A stretch of 64,000 bases of DNA from Bradyrhizobium japonicum USDA 6 (lineage in GTDB: Bacteria > Pseudomonadota > Alphaproteobacteria > Rhizobiales > Xanthobacteraceae), in the NCBI RefSeq assembly GCF_000284375.1, contig NC_017249.1, positions 4,628,001 through 4,692,000 on the forward strand, in the 5' to 3' direction. How positions within the stretch are numbered: the stretch's first letter is position 1; each line of letters starts with the position of its first letter. A program made the translations under genes and the position numbers. Below the pieces are notes generated by a model that saw only the letters and a list, made by a program, of their open reading frames with translations, was not told the origin of the DNA and searched no databases. Shown here piece after piece: positions 8,714 to 17,832 of the stretch.

Positions 8714-9052
8714 ATGTTCAAGGTTGAAGACTTTCAGAGCTACGGGAAAGAGCAGTTCGAGCAGTGCGTTGCTTCCGCGACCTCGATGCAGCATGGCCTC
8801 CAGGCGATCGCCAGCGCGTATGGCGACTACACCAAGAAGTCGTTCGAAGACACCAAGTCCTTCGTCGAGAAGCTTTCCGGCGTGAAGTCGCTGGACAAGG
8901 CCGTGGAAGCGCAGACCGACTTCGCCCGTTCCAGCTACGAGACCTTCGTTGCGGAATCGCAGAAGATCGCCGGCCTTTACAGCGACCTCGCCAAGCAGGC
9001 GTTCAAGCCGGTCGAGACCATCGTTTCGAAGTTCACCCCGGCTGCCAACTAA
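8714..9052 (+). CDS. Phasin family protein
   Basis: 112 residues from ATG 8714, preceded by AAGGA seven bases upstream; the open frame extends further but overlaps the promoter. The sequence is a small, almost entirely helical protein rich in Ala, Lys, Glu and Phe, with heptad-like segments (YGKEQFEQCVASATSM; QTDFARSSYETFVAES; SEYGDL-like [14 protein letters not shown]) typical of the Phasin_2 family. Phasins coat polyhydroxybutyrate granules and control their number and size. The upstream palindromes suggest PhaR control, so expression would rise as granules form and titrate the repressor. A strong terminator follows, so the gene is monocistronic. Confidence 0.88.
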   Translation: MFKVEDFQSYGKEQFEQCVASATSMQHGLQAIASAYGDYTKKSFEDTKSFVEKLSGVKSLDKAVEAQTDFARSSYETFVAESQKIAGLYSDLAKQAFKPVETIVSKFTPAAN

Positions 9053-9076
9053 CGTCCTCTGGAACTCCTGGAATCG

Positions 9077-9108
9077 AAAAGCCCGGCTGGTTCAGCCGGG
9101 CTTTTTTG
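9077..9108 (+). terminator. Rho-independent terminator of the phasin gene
   Basis: AAAAGCCCGGCT (9077-9088) pairs with 9094-9105 around GGTTC, followed by a T-run to 9107. It lies 25 bp after the phasin stop. Confidence 0.92.
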
Positions 9109-9169
9109 TTGTCGCGACAGAGATCCGGTTCAGCGCGCCACGCGCAGCGTCGACAGCGACGTACCGACG

Positions 9170-9559
9170 TCAAGCCCACACGGTCTGACTCGCCGACATC
9201 ACCGGACAGAGCGTGTCGATGCCGCTCGCGCAATGCTCGCCGCCTTGGCGTCGTCGTCGCGCAGCTTCTTCTGCCGCGTGTCGATCTGCGAGGCATTGCT
9301 GTACCACCAGCGATCTGCACATCGAGACCGCCGGCGAGGAGCACGAGGCCACTGAGCTGATCGACCAGGTTCTTCGCGGCCGTCTGCATCGCCGACATCT
9401 TGCCGTCCTGGGCCCATCGAGCCGGCGTTGTCGAGCCGCATGGCGACGCGCATGCGCACCAGGCGCCACGCGGTTGAACGGCAGCTCGATGGGACCGTAG
9501 AAAGCCGGAGGGATCCCGCGAAGCCGCCGCTGCCGCTTAACGGCCGGGTTCCTGGTCAA
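9170..9559 (-). pseudogene. Decayed TadG-like (vWA pilus-assembly) gene remnant
   Basis: On the minus strand the characteristic TadG-type vWA sequence is split across frames. RMRVAMRLDNAGSM (MIDAS-like, about 9417-9459) is followed, after one extra G, by AQDGKMSAMQTAAKNLVDQL in the next frame (about 9360-9415). The sequence then returns to the first frame as IDTRQKKLRDDDAKAASI (about 9215-9290). In intact proteins of this type the first two segments are continuous, and a large part lies before the third. So there is at least one 1-bp insertion and one internal deletion. No intact TadE/G neighbour is present. Full-length TadG has an N-terminal membrane helix and is about 400-600 residues; under 130 residues remain. 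Confidence 0.65.
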
Positions 9560-9848
9560 GATGTTCTAAACGGTGTGGGCCGAAACTTTTGTCAAATCGG
9601 TCCGGATTGACTAACCTTGGTCTGGATCGCCGGACCGGGAATCGGGACTGCCTCGACCATATCGGCCAGACCGTTGCACGCTTGCGGCGAGCCGGGGGCG
9701 GGCCCATATTCCCTACAATCGAGCCGGGCTTGACCGGACCGGTTGGAAGCGGTGATCCAACAAGGCGGCGCGCCCGTGCAAGCTCCGAAGGGCGGGGCCG
9801 CGCGGCTGACCGTCACTCGCTTCCGTGGGGAATTTGAACGCCTGAGCC

Positions 9849-10241
9849 ATGCCGCACCCGACTTTCAGAGTAGACCTGTCCGCGCAAGCCGCTGCCCACG
9901 CTCCTCGTATGAGCAATGACGAGAACCGTTCGGGCGGACCGACGGGGCCGAATACGTCTGTCATCACCAAGGTCAAGCCGAAGACCAAACGGCCGAACCT
10001 GTATCGTGTGCTGATCCTGAACGACGACTACACGCCGATGGAATTCGTCGTCCATGTGCTGGAGAAGTTCTTCCAGAAGGACATCGAGGCCGCGACCAAG
10101 ATCATGCTGCATGTCCATCATCACGGCATCGGCGAGTGCGGCGTATTCACCTACGAGATCGCCGAGACCAAGGTGACGCAGGTGATGGACTTCGCCCGCA
10201 AGCACCAGCATCCGCTGCAATGCGTGATGGAAAAGAAATAA
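9849..10241 (+). CDS. clpS: ATP-dependent Clp protease adaptor ClpS
   Basis: 130 residues as opened from ATG 9849. The conserved core starts near residue 48 ([20 protein letters not shown]) and includes the substrate-pocket segment [14 protein letters not shown] and the helix around [19 protein letters not shown]. ClpS binds proteins with bulky N-terminal residues and delivers them to ClpA. The N-terminal 45 residues are a poorly conserved, flexible extension, as expected, since this part engages the ClpA pore. An alternative ATG at 9909 ([10 protein letters not shown]) also fits and neither has a strong Shine-Dalgarno. clpA follows after 291 bp, the standard partner arrangement, but the gap suggests a separate clpA promoter. 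Confidence 0.95.
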   Translation: MPHPTFRVDLSAQAAAHAPRMSNDENRSGGPTGPNTSVITKVKPKTKRPNLYRVLILNDDYTPMEFVVHVLEKFFQKDIEAATKIMLHVHHHGIGECGVFTYEIAETKVTQVMDFARKHQHPLQCVMEKK

Positions 10242-10344
10242 CTGCGCGTTCACATCCAGAGTTGTTTAGATCGGTTCTGTTCGTGCGGTATGTGACGGCA
10301 GCACATCCTGCTGCGTGAGCCTGCGAAAATCAGCGGCGTCAATC

Positions 10345-10372
10345 CTGCCCAAATGGGTAGTTCTGCCCAAAT
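10345..10372. repeat. Two direct copies of CTGCCCAAAT upstream of clpA
   Basis: CTGCCCAAAT occurs at 10345-10354 and again at 10363-10372, 18 bp apart, in the 291-bp clpS-clpA gap. A related GCCCATTT lies near 10410. They may be regulator half-sites for clpA, but this is only suggested by spacing. Confidence 0.3.
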
Positions 10373-10532
10373 CGGAACGGGTTTTGCATCGAGCATGCCG
10401 TGGGCGCGTAATGCCCATTTGAGTCGCGGAACCGGTCTTTCGCCGCGGTCTTGTATAACTATATGTGACAAAGGTTGTTGTTGCCTGACCGGGCGATGGC
10501 GATCATGATGGTGGGGGCCATAGAGGACGCGA

Positions 10533-12947
10533 ATGCCGACTTTTTCCCAAAGCCTTGAACAATCCCTGCATCGTGCGCTGGCGATCGCAAACGAGCGTCA
10601 TCACCAATACGCGACGCTCGAGCATCTCTTGCTCTCCCTGATCGACGACTCCGATGCAGCCGCCGTCATGCGCGCCTGTAGCGTCGATCTCGACAAGCTC
10701 CGCACGAGCCTCGTCAATTATCTTGAGACCGAATTCGAGAATCTGGTGACGGATGGCGCCGACGACGCCAAGCCGACCGCCGGTTTCCAGCGCGTGATCC
10801 AGCGCGCGGTGATCCACGTGCAGTCGTCCGGCCGCGAAGAGGTGACCGGCGCCAACGTGCTGATCGCGATCTTCGCCGAACGCGAGAGCCATGCCGCGTA
10901 CTTCCTGCAGGAGCAGGACATGACGCGCTATGACGCCGTCAACTACATTAGCCACGGCATCGCCAAGCGGCCGGGCGTCTCCGAGGCGCGGCCGGTGCGC
11001 GGCGTCGACGAGGAGACCGAGGCAAAGGGTACCGAGGACGCCAAGAAGAAGGGCGAAGCGCTCGAGACCTATTGCGTCAACCTCAACAAGAAGGCGCGCG
11101 ACGGCAAGATCGATCCGGTGATCGGACGCAATTCCGAGATCAACCGGGCGATCCAGGTGCTGTGCCGCCGGCAGAAGAACAACCCGCTGTTCGTGGGCGA
11201 GGCCGGCGTCGGCAAGACCGCGATCGCGGAGGGCCTGGCCAAGCGCATCGTCGACAGCGAGGTGCCGGAGGTCCTTGCGGCTGCGACCGTGTTCTCGCTC
11301 GACATGGGCACGCTGCTCGCAGGCACCCGCTATCGCGGCGACTTCGAGGAGCGCCTGAAGCAGGTGCTGAAGGAGCTCGAAGCGCATCCCAACGCCATCC
11401 TGTTCATCGACGAGATCCACACCGTGATCGGTGCGGGCGCGACGTCCGGCGGGGCGATGGATGCGTCGAACCTGCTCAAGCCGGCGCTTGCCTCGGGCAC
11501 GATCCGCTGCATGGGCTCGACCACCTACAAGGAATACCGCCAGCACTTCGAGAAGGACCGCGCGCTGGTGCGGCGCTTCCAGAAGATCGACATCAACGAG
11601 CCGACGGTCGAGGACGCGATCGCGATCCTCAAGGGTCTCAAGCCTTACTTCGAGGACTACCATCGGCTGAAGTACACCAACGAGGCGATCGAGGCGGCGG
11701 TGCAGCTCTCCTCGCGCTACATCCATGACCGCAAGCTGCCCGACAAGGCGATCGACGTGATCGACGAGTCAGGTGCGGCGCAGATGCTGGTGGCCGAGAA
11801 CAAGCGCAAGAAGACCATCGGCATCAAGGAGATCGAGACCACGATCGCGTCGATGGCGCGGATCCCGCCGAAGAGCGTGTCGAAGGACGATGCCGAGGTG
11901 CTCAAGCATCTCGAGCAGACCCTGAAGCGCACCGTGTTCGGTCAGGACAAGGCGATCGAGTCGCTCGCCGCATCGATCAAGCTGGCGCGTGCCGGCCTGC
12001 GCGAGCCGGAGAAGCCGATCGGCTGCTATTTGTTCTCGGGTCCGACCGGCGTCGGCAAGACCGAGGTGGCAAAGCAGCTCGCGGCGTCGCTCGGCGTCGA
12101 GCTGTTGCGCTTCGACATGTCCGAATACATGGAGCGGCACACCGTGTCGCGCCTGATCGGCGCGCCTCCCGGCTATGTCGGCTTCGACCAGGGCGGTCTG
12201 CTCACTGACGGCGTCGACCAGCATCCGCATTGCGTGGTTCTGCTCGACGAAATCGAGAAGGCGCATCCCGACCTCTACAACGTGCTGCTCCAGATCATGG
12301 ATCACGGCCGGCTCACCGACCACAACGGCAAGCAGGTCAACTTCCGCAACGTGATCCTGATCATGACCACAAACGCGGGTGCTTCGGATCTCGCCAAGCA
12401 GGCGTTCGGCTTCACGCGCTCGAAGCGGGAAGGCGACGACCACGAGGCGATCAACCGGCAGTTCGCGCCGGAATTCCGCAACCGTCTCGATGCCATCGTC
12501 TCGTTCGGCCATCTCAGCGTCGAGGTGATCGGTACGGTCGTGGAGAAGTTCGTGCTGCAGCTCGAGGCTCAGCTCGGCGATCGCGACGTCACCATCGAAC
12601 TGTCCGAGCCCGCCAAGACCTGGCTGGTCCAGCATGGTTACGACGAGCAGATGGGCGCACGGCCAATGGCCCGCGTCATCCAGGAGCACATCAAGAAGCC
12701 GCTGGCCGACGAGGTGCTGTTCGGCAAGCTCAAGGGTGGCGGCCACGTTCGCGTCGTCCTGGTCAAGGACGAGGCCGACGAGACCAAGGACAAGATCGGG
12801 TTCGAGTTCCTCGACGGTCCGATCACGCCGAAGCAGGAGAAGCTGCCCGGCGCACGCAAGCGTCCGCCGGGCAAGTCCAAGCCGGGCGGTGGCGGCTCCG
12901 GCGGCTCGAAGGGGCCGACCTCGAAGGGCCCGCTGGTCAAGGCTTGA
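10533..12947 (+). CDS. clpA: ATP-dependent Clp protease ATP-binding subunit ClpA
   Basis: 804 residues. The N-terminal Clp-N repeat domain (1-150) starts with [21 protein letters not shown], the ClpS docking region. D1 has Walker A GEAGVGKT and Walker [13 protein letters not shown]2 has Walker A GPTGVGKT and Walker [12 protein letters not shown]. The ClpP-contact loop appears as an Ile-Gly-Phe-like [10 protein letters not shown] region, and there is no ClpB-type coiled-coil insert between the domains. ClpA unfolds substrates and threads them into ClpP. The C-terminus carries a Lys/Gly/Pro-rich tail (about residues 768-804) not found in E. coli ClpA and typical of related rhizobia. AGAGGA precedes the ATG by five bases. 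A strong terminator follows. Confidence 0.97.
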   Translation: MPTFSQSLEQSLHRALAIANERHHQYATLEHLLLSLIDDSDAAAVMRACSVDLDKLRTSLVNYLETEFENLVTDGADDAKPTAGFQRVIQRAVIHVQSSGREEVTGANVLIAIFAERESHAAYFLQEQDMTRYDAVNYISHGIAKRPGVSEARPVRGVDEETEAKGTEDAKKKGEALETYCVNLNKKARDGKIDPVIGRNSEINRAIQVLCRRQKNNPLFVGEAGVGKTAIAEGLAKRIVDSEVPEVLAAATVFSLDMGTLLAGTRYRGDFEERLKQVLKELEAHPNAILFIDEIHTVIGAGATSGGAMDASNLLKPALASGTIRCMGSTTYKEYRQHFEKDRALVRRFQKIDINEPTVEDAIAILKGLKPYFEDYHRLKYTNEAIEAAVQLSSRYIHDRKLPDKAIDVIDESGAAQMLVAENKRKKTIGIKEIETTIASMARIPPKSVSKDDAEVLKHLEQTLKRTVFGQDKAIESLAASIKLARAGLREPEKPIGCYLFSGPTGVGKTEVAKQLAASLGVELLRFDMSEYMERHTVSRLIGAPPGYVGFDQGGLLTDGVDQHPHCVVLLDEIEKAHPDLYNVLLQIMDHGRLTDHNGKQVNFRNVILIMTTNAGASDLAKQAFGFTRSKREGDDHEAINRQFAPEFRNRLDAIVSFGHLSVEVIGTVVEKFVLQLEAQLGDRDVTIELSEPAKTWLVQHGYDEQMGARPMARVIQEHIKKPLADEVLFGKLKGGGHVRVVLVKDEADETKDKIGFEFLDGPITPKQEKLPGARKRPPGKSKPGGGGSGGSKGPTSKGPLVKA

Positions 12948-12966
12948 TTGCGAGCGATATGAATTG

Positions 12967-12995
12967 AAAAGGCCGGCTGAAAAGCCGGCCTTTTT
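12967..12995 (+). terminator. Rho-independent terminator of clpA
   Basis: AAAAGGCCGGCT (12967-12978) pairs with 12983-12994 around GAAA and ends in a T-run, 20 bp after the clpA stop. Confidence 0.92.
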
Positions 12996-13018
12996 GTTGG
13001 CGTGGCTGTTGCGAGGCG

Positions 13019-13474
13019 CTAGGTGCCGGTGTCGGGCGCAGGCGCCGCCGGCCGCGGCTTCTTCGGTGCGGGTGGCCGTGCGCGGGCGGGAGCTGACGGC
13101 TGCATGGTCACGATGACAGGGTTTGGCTTGTGATCGGTTGCCGCCCCGGTGGCAGCATCGACGCCCATGCCGACGACACCGCCGAGCAAGAGATTTCCGG
13201 CAAAGCCGGCGGCCCCGGAGGTCGGTATGTCCCGGCTGAGCGGCACGATCTGCGGTTCATAGCCTTCCTTCTGGAAGGTGATCGAGATGTCGGCGTTCCG
13301 CTTGACGACCACGGAGCACGGCGTCGTGCAGGTGGTCGGAACTTCCATTCCGCTGACGACGGCTTCCACGCCCGACGGTGTCGATGAGATGCTGATGTTT
13401 TCGGTCGTGCCGCGCGTGACAGACGCGCAGCCGCCCAGCATGACGCTGAGCGCCGCAATTCCAAATGAACGCAT
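13019..13474 (-). CDS. PEGA-like lipoprotein of unknown function
   Basis: 151 residues from ATG 13474, chosen because AAGGGG stands six bases upstream; the open frame continues 12 codons further. The N-terminus is a lipoprotein signal with lipobox L-G-G-C (Cys near residue 16), so it is anchored to a membrane. The middle (ISISSTPSGVEAVVSG, PCSVVVKRNADISITFQKEGYEPQ) resembles the PEGA-type beta repeat found in outer-surface and peptidoglycan-linked proteins. A Gly-rich hydrophobic stretch (GFAGNLLLGGVVGMGVDAATGA) follows, and the end is Pro/Ala/Lys-rich. Its role is unknown. It is convergent with clpA across the terminator. Confidence 0.7.
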   Translation of the reverse strand: MRSFGIAALSVMLGGCASVTRGTTENISISSTPSGVEAVVSGMEVPTTCTTPCSVVVKRNADISITFQKEGYEPQIVPLSRDIPTSGAAGFAGNLLLGGVVGMGVDAATGAATDHKPNPVIVTMQPSAPARARPPAPKKPRPAAPAPDTGT

Positions 13475-13596
13475 GAAATGCCCCTTATTCCCCGCGTCAA
13501 TGAAGCGCAACCGGAGCGGGAGGGCAATACGTCATTGGTCCAGATAGTTAAGCCACGCACAAGTTGCGCGTAAGGGCAGCAGAACCTGGGCGTGAG

Positions 13597-15018
13597 CTAT
13601 TCGCCGCGCAGGCGCTGGTCGTCCTGCACCCGGACGTGCTCGGCGCCGCGCGCGCCCGCGGGGGACAGCCGCAGCATGCTCAGCGCTGCACCGCACAGCG
13701 CAAATCCGACGCCGACAAGGAGCGCGATCCTGGTTCCCTCGGTCGGATAGCGGCCGAGCAGCAGCGCCACCAGCGCCGCGCCGGTGGTCTGGCCGAGCAG
13801 GCGCGCCGTGCCCAGCATGCCGCTGGCGCCGCCGGCGCGCTCGCGCGGGGCGGCCGCGATCATCGTGCGGTTGTTGGGGGTCTGGAACAGGCCGAAGCCG
13901 GCCCCCGCCAGCGCCATCCGCCAGATCACGTCGAGTGGTGTCGGGCTTGCAGGCAGGAAGGCGAGTGCGCCGAGGCCGCAGGCAAACAGCGTGAGCCCGA
14001 TGCCGCCGAGCAGGCCGGCCGGATAATGCTCGACCAAGCGGCCGGCGAGCGGGGCTGCGAACGCCACCGCGATCGGCCAGGGCGTGATCAGGAGCCCCAT
14101 ATGCACCGCCGAATAGCCGAAGCGGCTCTGGAGGTAGAAGGGGATCGCTACGAAGGCCAGCATCTGTCCGCAGAATGAGGCGATCGAGGTCGCGATCGAC
14201 AGCGCGAACACCGGGATGCGCAACAGGTCGACCGGCAGCAGTGGCGAGGTCATGTGGGTTTCGCGGTAGATCAGCAGCGCGCCCGCGACGATGGCGATGG
14301 CGAATTGAACGAGACAGGTGATGGCGGCCTCGCCATGACCGACGCTGTCGACGGCCGCGATGCCGACGCCGAACGTGATCGCGGACAGGCCTGCGCTCTG
14401 CCAGTCAAAGGAACGGCTGGCGGGTTTTGTGTGCGGCAGGCTGCGCAGGCCGAGCACCAGTGTCGCTGCACCGAGCGGCACGTTGATGGCGAACAGCCAG
14501 GGCCAGGTTCCGACCGCCAGGATGCCCGCGGCGAGCGTCGGGCCGACCGCGGCCGAGAAGGCGACGACGAGCGCGTTGATCCCGATGCCGCGACCGAGCT
14601 GGCTCCGTGGGTAGGTGAAGCGCACCAGTGCCGCGTTGACGCTCATGATGCCGGCGGCGCCAAATCCCTGGATGATGCGCGCGATCGTCAGCAACGGCAG
14701 CGTATGCGCCAGCGCGCAGAAGGCGGATGCGAGGGTGAACAGGACGAGCCCAGCCAGATAGACGCGGCGATAGCCGACGATCTCGCCGAGCGATGCCAGC
14801 GGCAGCAGCGAGATCGTGATCGCGAGCTGGTAGCCATTGACGATCCAGATCGAGAAGGCCGGGCTCGCATCGAGGTCGGCTGCGATCGTCGGCAGCGCCA
14901 CGTTGGCGATGGCGCTGTCGACGACCGCCATGATGATGCCGAGCGCAATCGTCAGCACCGCCTGGTTGCGCTGCGGCTGCGGCAGGCCGTCGGCATGCTC
15001 GATCGGTGCAGACGACAT
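13597..15018 (-). CDS. MFS exporter of the DHA2 (EmrB/QacA) 14-helix type
   Basis: 473 residues with about 14 hydrophobic helices. Motif C-type GIIMAVVDSAIANVALPTIA in the first helix region and GEIVGYRRVYLAG (motif A-like) are typical of the DHA2 drug:proton antiporters; VNGYQLAITISLLPLASLGE is the family signature. It probably exports hydrophobic or cationic compounds. Substrate unknown: no adjacent regulator gives a hint. The last 15 residues (GAEHVRVQDDQRLRGE) are a hydrophilic cytoplasmic tail. The upstream aldo/keto reductase gene is on the same strand, 185 bp away with a hairpin in between, so they are probably separate transcripts. Confidence 0.9.
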   Translation of the reverse strand: MSSAPIEHADGLPQPQRNQAVLTIALGIIMAVVDSAIANVALPTIAADLDASPAFSIWIVNGYQLAITISLLPLASLGEIVGYRRVYLAGLVLFTLASAFCALAHTLPLLTIARIIQGFGAAGIMSVNAALVRFTYPRSQLGRGIGINALVVAFSAAVGPTLAAGILAVGTWPWLFAINVPLGAATLVLGLRSLPHTKPASRSFDWQSAGLSAITFGVGIAAVDSVGHGEAAITCLVQFAIAIVAGALLIYRETHMTSPLLPVDLLRIPVFALSIATSIASFCGQMLAFVAIPFYLQSRFGYSAVHMGLLITPWPIAVAFAAPLAGRLVEHYPAGLLGGIGLTLFACGLGALAFLPASPTPLDVIWRMALAGAGFGLFQTPNNRTMIAAAPRERAGGASGMLGTARLLGQTTGAALVALLLGRYPTEGTRIALLVGVGFALCGAALSMLRLSPAGARGAEHVRVQDDQRLRGE

Positions 15019-15104
15019 GATGGAGGCGCGCCTGATTGGAGCCGTGAGTCATCCCCGAATTAGGAAATTGCAGGGTGGATCGCAACCCGGCAGGACCCGG
15101 ACGG

Positions 15105-15139
15105 TTCCTGTGCCGGAAGCAGGCCTTCCGGCACAGGAA
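15105..15139 (-). terminator. 15-bp perfect hairpin downstream of the aldo/keto reductase
   Basis: TTCCTGTGCCGGAAG (15105-15119) pairs perfectly with 15125-15139 around CAGGC. It lies just past the aldo/keto reductase stop on the minus strand. There is no long T-run, so termination strength is uncertain. Confidence 0.6.
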
Positions 15140-15203
15140 AACGAGAGTCGGGACCGCTTTCAAGAGGGCTCGGGGAGCCGAGCGGTTGGGCAGTTGGCCG
15201 TCT

Positions 15204-16229
15204 CTACACCGCCGGCGGATTGCGGTCGGAGAAAGTCCCCCGCTGGTGCCAGTAGGGATAGGGCAGTGTCACCTTGCTCGCGGCATCGAGCTTTGCGATC
15301 TGGTCCTTGGTCAATGTCCAGCCGACCGCGCCGAGATTTTCGCGCAGCTGCGTCTCGTTGCGCGCGCCGATGATCAGCGTCGAGACCGTCGGACGCTGGA
15401 GCAGCCAGTTCAGCGCGATCTGCGAGACGCTCTTGCCCGTCTCCTTGGCGACCTCGTCGATCGCCTCGACGACGCGATAGACGTGCTCATCGGGCACGGG
15501 CGGGCCGAAATCGGCGGTCTTGGGCAGGCGACTGACCTCGGGCTTCGGTTGACCCCGTCGGATTTTTCCGGTGAGGCGCCCCCATCCGAGCGGTGACCAG
15601 ACCACAGCGCCGAGCCCCTGGTCCACGCCGAGCGGCATCAGCTCCCACTCGTAGTCGCGCCCGATCAGTGAGTAGTAGGTCTGGTTGGCGACGTAGCGCG
15701 GGAAGCCGTGCTTGTCGGCAACCGAGAGCGACTTCATCAGGTGCCAGCCCGAAAAGTTGGAGACGCCGACATAGCGGATCTTGCCGGCGCGCACGAGCAC
15801 GTCGAGAGTCGCAAGCACCTCTTCAGGCGGGGTGAACGCGTCGAAGCCGTGAAGCTGGAACAGGTCGATGTAATCGGTGCCGAGCCGGCTCAGCGAACCG
15901 TCGATGGCCGCAAGCAGATGCTGCCGTGACGAGCCGATGTCGTTGGGCCCGTCGCCGAAGCGGAAGGTGGCCTTGGTCGAGATCAGAACCTTGTCGCGGC
16001 GACCCTTGATGGCCTCGCCGAGGACGCGCTCGGATTCGCCGAGCGAATAGACGTTGGCGGTGTCGAACATCGACACCCCCGCATCGAGGCAGATATCCAG
16101 AAGGCGCCGCGCCTCGGCCGCGTCCGTCGTGCCCCATGCAGCAAGGCGGCCGACGCCGCCGAAGGTGCCCGTTCCCAGGCTCAAAGCGGGCACCATGAGG
16201 CCGGATCGGCCCAAGCGTCGGTATTCCAT
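15204..16229 (-). CDS. Aldo/keto reductase
   Basis: 341 residues. The TIM-barrel oxidoreductase signatures are clear: the start MEYRRLGRSGLMVPALSLGT, the active-site segment MFDTANVYSLGESERVLG (catalytic Asp and Tyr), Lys in VLISTKATF, and His in DLFQLHGFD. The NADPH site is near the end (TLIIGARNETQLRENL). The enzyme reduces aldehydes or ketones with NADPH in the cytoplasm. It resembles the AKR11/AKR12-type subfamily (YajO/YhdN-like), whose substrates are not settled. No operon partner is evident and the 115-bp region to the next gene shows no operator. Confidence 0.92.
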   Translation of the reverse strand: MEYRRLGRSGLMVPALSLGTGTFGGVGRLAAWGTTDAAEARRLLDICLDAGVSMFDTANVYSLGESERVLGEAIKGRRDKVLISTKATFRFGDGPNDIGSSRQHLLAAIDGSLSRLGTDYIDLFQLHGFDAFTPPEEVLATLDVLVRAGKIRYVGVSNFSGWHLMKSLSVADKHGFPRYVANQTYYSLIGRDYEWELMPLGVDQGLGAVVWSPLGWGRLTGKIRRGQPKPEVSRLPKTADFGPPVPDEHVYRVVEAIDEVAKETGKSVSQIALNWLLQRPTVSTLIIGARNETQLRENLGAVGWTLTKDQIAKLDAASKVTLPYPYWHQRGTFSDRNPPAV

Positions 16230-16344
16230 CGATATGCTCCTCGGCTGGCCGCTGGTTGATCGGTGCGGCCTTGGGGGCGATGGTAATGCAAGCGCGGGCC
16301 GCGTCCTATCACGCGCTCACATACCGGCCTTGCTCGGGAATGGC

Positions 16345-16581
16345 CTAGTCGTGCAGGCGCATGTCATCGAATGCTGCATGGGCAACGCGTGAGCCGGGCG
16401 ACTTCACCGATGCCTGAGCCTCGACCCTGGTTGCGGGCGAGGGGAAGCAGGCAGCTTCGCCGTCACGCGCCTGCCGCGGCAGCAGCGTCAGGCCCCAGCC
16501 CACCAGGACCAGCACCGCGAGCCGGATCGCGATCACACCCAGCAACAGCTCCGATCCGCATATGGTGGCGTGAGTCCTCAT
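16345..16581 (-). CDS. Small single-pass membrane protein, uncharacterised
   Basis: 78 residues if started at ATG 16581; the open frame goes 12 codons further upstream. Residues about 9-30 (GSELLLGVIAIRLAVLVLVGWGLT) form one hydrophobic helix followed by a polar, low-complexity tail. There is no recognisable domain and the Shine-Dalgarno is weak. It sits between the aldo/keto reductase and AraC genes on the same strand. It may be a real small protein, but coding evidence is limited to the helix and the open frame. Confidence 0.35.
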   Translation of the reverse strand: MRTHATICGSELLLGVIAIRLAVLVLVGWGLTLLPRQARDGEAACFPSPATRVEAQASVKSPGSRVAHAAFDDMRLHD

Positions 16582-16680
16582 GCACGCCAGCCTGATGCGC
16601 GCAGCCGGACAAGGCAATCTGGAATTGACGAGCCGAGCCTTCGCCTGCAGCGAAGGCTCGAGGTGATAGCTGGCTGGATG

Positions 16681-17637
16681 TCAGTGCCGCAACTGGCTCT
16701 GCCTGAAGTCGCGCGGCGACATTCCGAAATGCTCGCGGAAAACGCGGCCGAAATGCGAGAGGTCGTTGAAGCCCCAGGCGAAGGCGATCTCGCTGACATG
16801 GCGATGGGCCAGCACGGGCGAGGCGAGGTCACGCCGGCATTGGGCGAGACGCTCGGCAAGCACATGGCGCTGGAACGAGGTATCCTCGTCGGCGAGGAGA
16901 TCGTTCACATAGCGCGGCGAGATGCCGAGTGCAGCCGCGGCCTCCGACAGCGAGAGGTCGGGATCCGCCAGGTGAGCGCGGATGTGGGCCTTCAAACGAT
17001 AGAGCAGGGCGGAGCGATGGGTGGAGGACGGCAGCGATGTCTTGCCGAGCCGTTCGCTCAGCGCCATCGCGAGCAGATCGACGGCCTGCTCCGACAACGC
17101 CGCAGCGTTGTCCGGCGCAAGTCGGTCCGCGCTCTGGCAAAGCCTGAAGATGAAATCATAGGCGAGCCGTTCGAGCGGCACATCGGCGCCGAACGACATC
17201 GCGGTGAGCGTCTCGGTGGCGCCGAGCCGGCGCTGCAACATCTCGCGCGGCACCTTGAAGATGGTCTGCGTGAAGGCGTGGTTGAACTTCAGCTCATAGG
17301 GACGCGTCGTGTCGTAGAGCGCGAACTCGCCGGGATGGATCACGGTCTCGCGGCCGTCCTGCACCACGCCACCGTCGCCGCGATTGCCGAGCGCGACCAG
17401 GACAAAATCCTGATCCGAACGCGCGATGCGGGACGGCGTCCGGAACACGTGCTGGCGGTCGGAGCAGACCTCGGAGCACACGGCCCTGCCGAGCGGGGCC
17501 TGCGTGACCGAGCCGCGAAAGGCGCTGCCGAGGTCGGACTTGCAGTCGAGCCCGACGAAGACGTCGCAGACGATGTCCTGCCACAGCGCCAGCCGCCGGT
17601 AGCCGGGGCTGCCGTCTGTCGTGAACTGGATGGGCAT
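16681..17637 (-). CDS. AraC-family regulator, probable regulator of the nitrilase/aldoxime genes
   Basis: 318 residues from ATG 17637, with GGGAGG eight bases upstream; the open frame extends 122 codons more but would cover the promoter region and overlap the nitrilase gene. The N-terminal about 200 residues look like an AraC-binding-like sensing domain (HPGEFALYDTTRPYELKF). The C-terminal 100 residues hold two helix-turn-helix motifs: LSLSEAAAALGISPRYVNDL and SEIAFAWGFNDLSHFGRVF, the latter the AraC signature. It is divergent from the nitrilase gene with 195 bp between. AraC regulators beside aldoxime-nitrile genes are known in other bacteria, so it most likely activates them in response to an aldoxime, nitrile or acid. 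Confidence 0.9.
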   Translation of the reverse strand: MPIQFTTDGSPGYRRLALWQDIVCDVFVGLDCKSDLGSAFRGSVTQAPLGRAVCSEVCSDRQHVFRTPSRIARSDQDFVLVALGNRGDGGVVQDGRETVIHPGEFALYDTTRPYELKFNHAFTQTIFKVPREMLQRRLGATETLTAMSFGADVPLERLAYDFIFRLCQSADRLAPDNAAALSEQAVDLLAMALSERLGKTSLPSSTHRSALLYRLKAHIRAHLADPDLSLSEAAAALGISPRYVNDLLADEDTSFQRHVLAERLAQCRRDLASPVLAHRHVSEIAFAWGFNDLSHFGRVFREHFGMSPRDFRQSQLRH

Positions 17638-17832
17638 CTGGACAGCCTCCCTTTCACATCCTGCAAACCGTATGTTGGCGCAGATCAGCCTGACCGAAGG
17701 CAAGTCCCGTACCCGTCGGCGATCCCGGCCAGTCGAGTTTTTGTTCCACCGCGGTCGAGCGCCCGGCCGGGTGGCTTGGCCAAATAGACTGCATCGGACG
17801 TGGCTTCCGATCAACCGGCAATGGAGGCGGCA

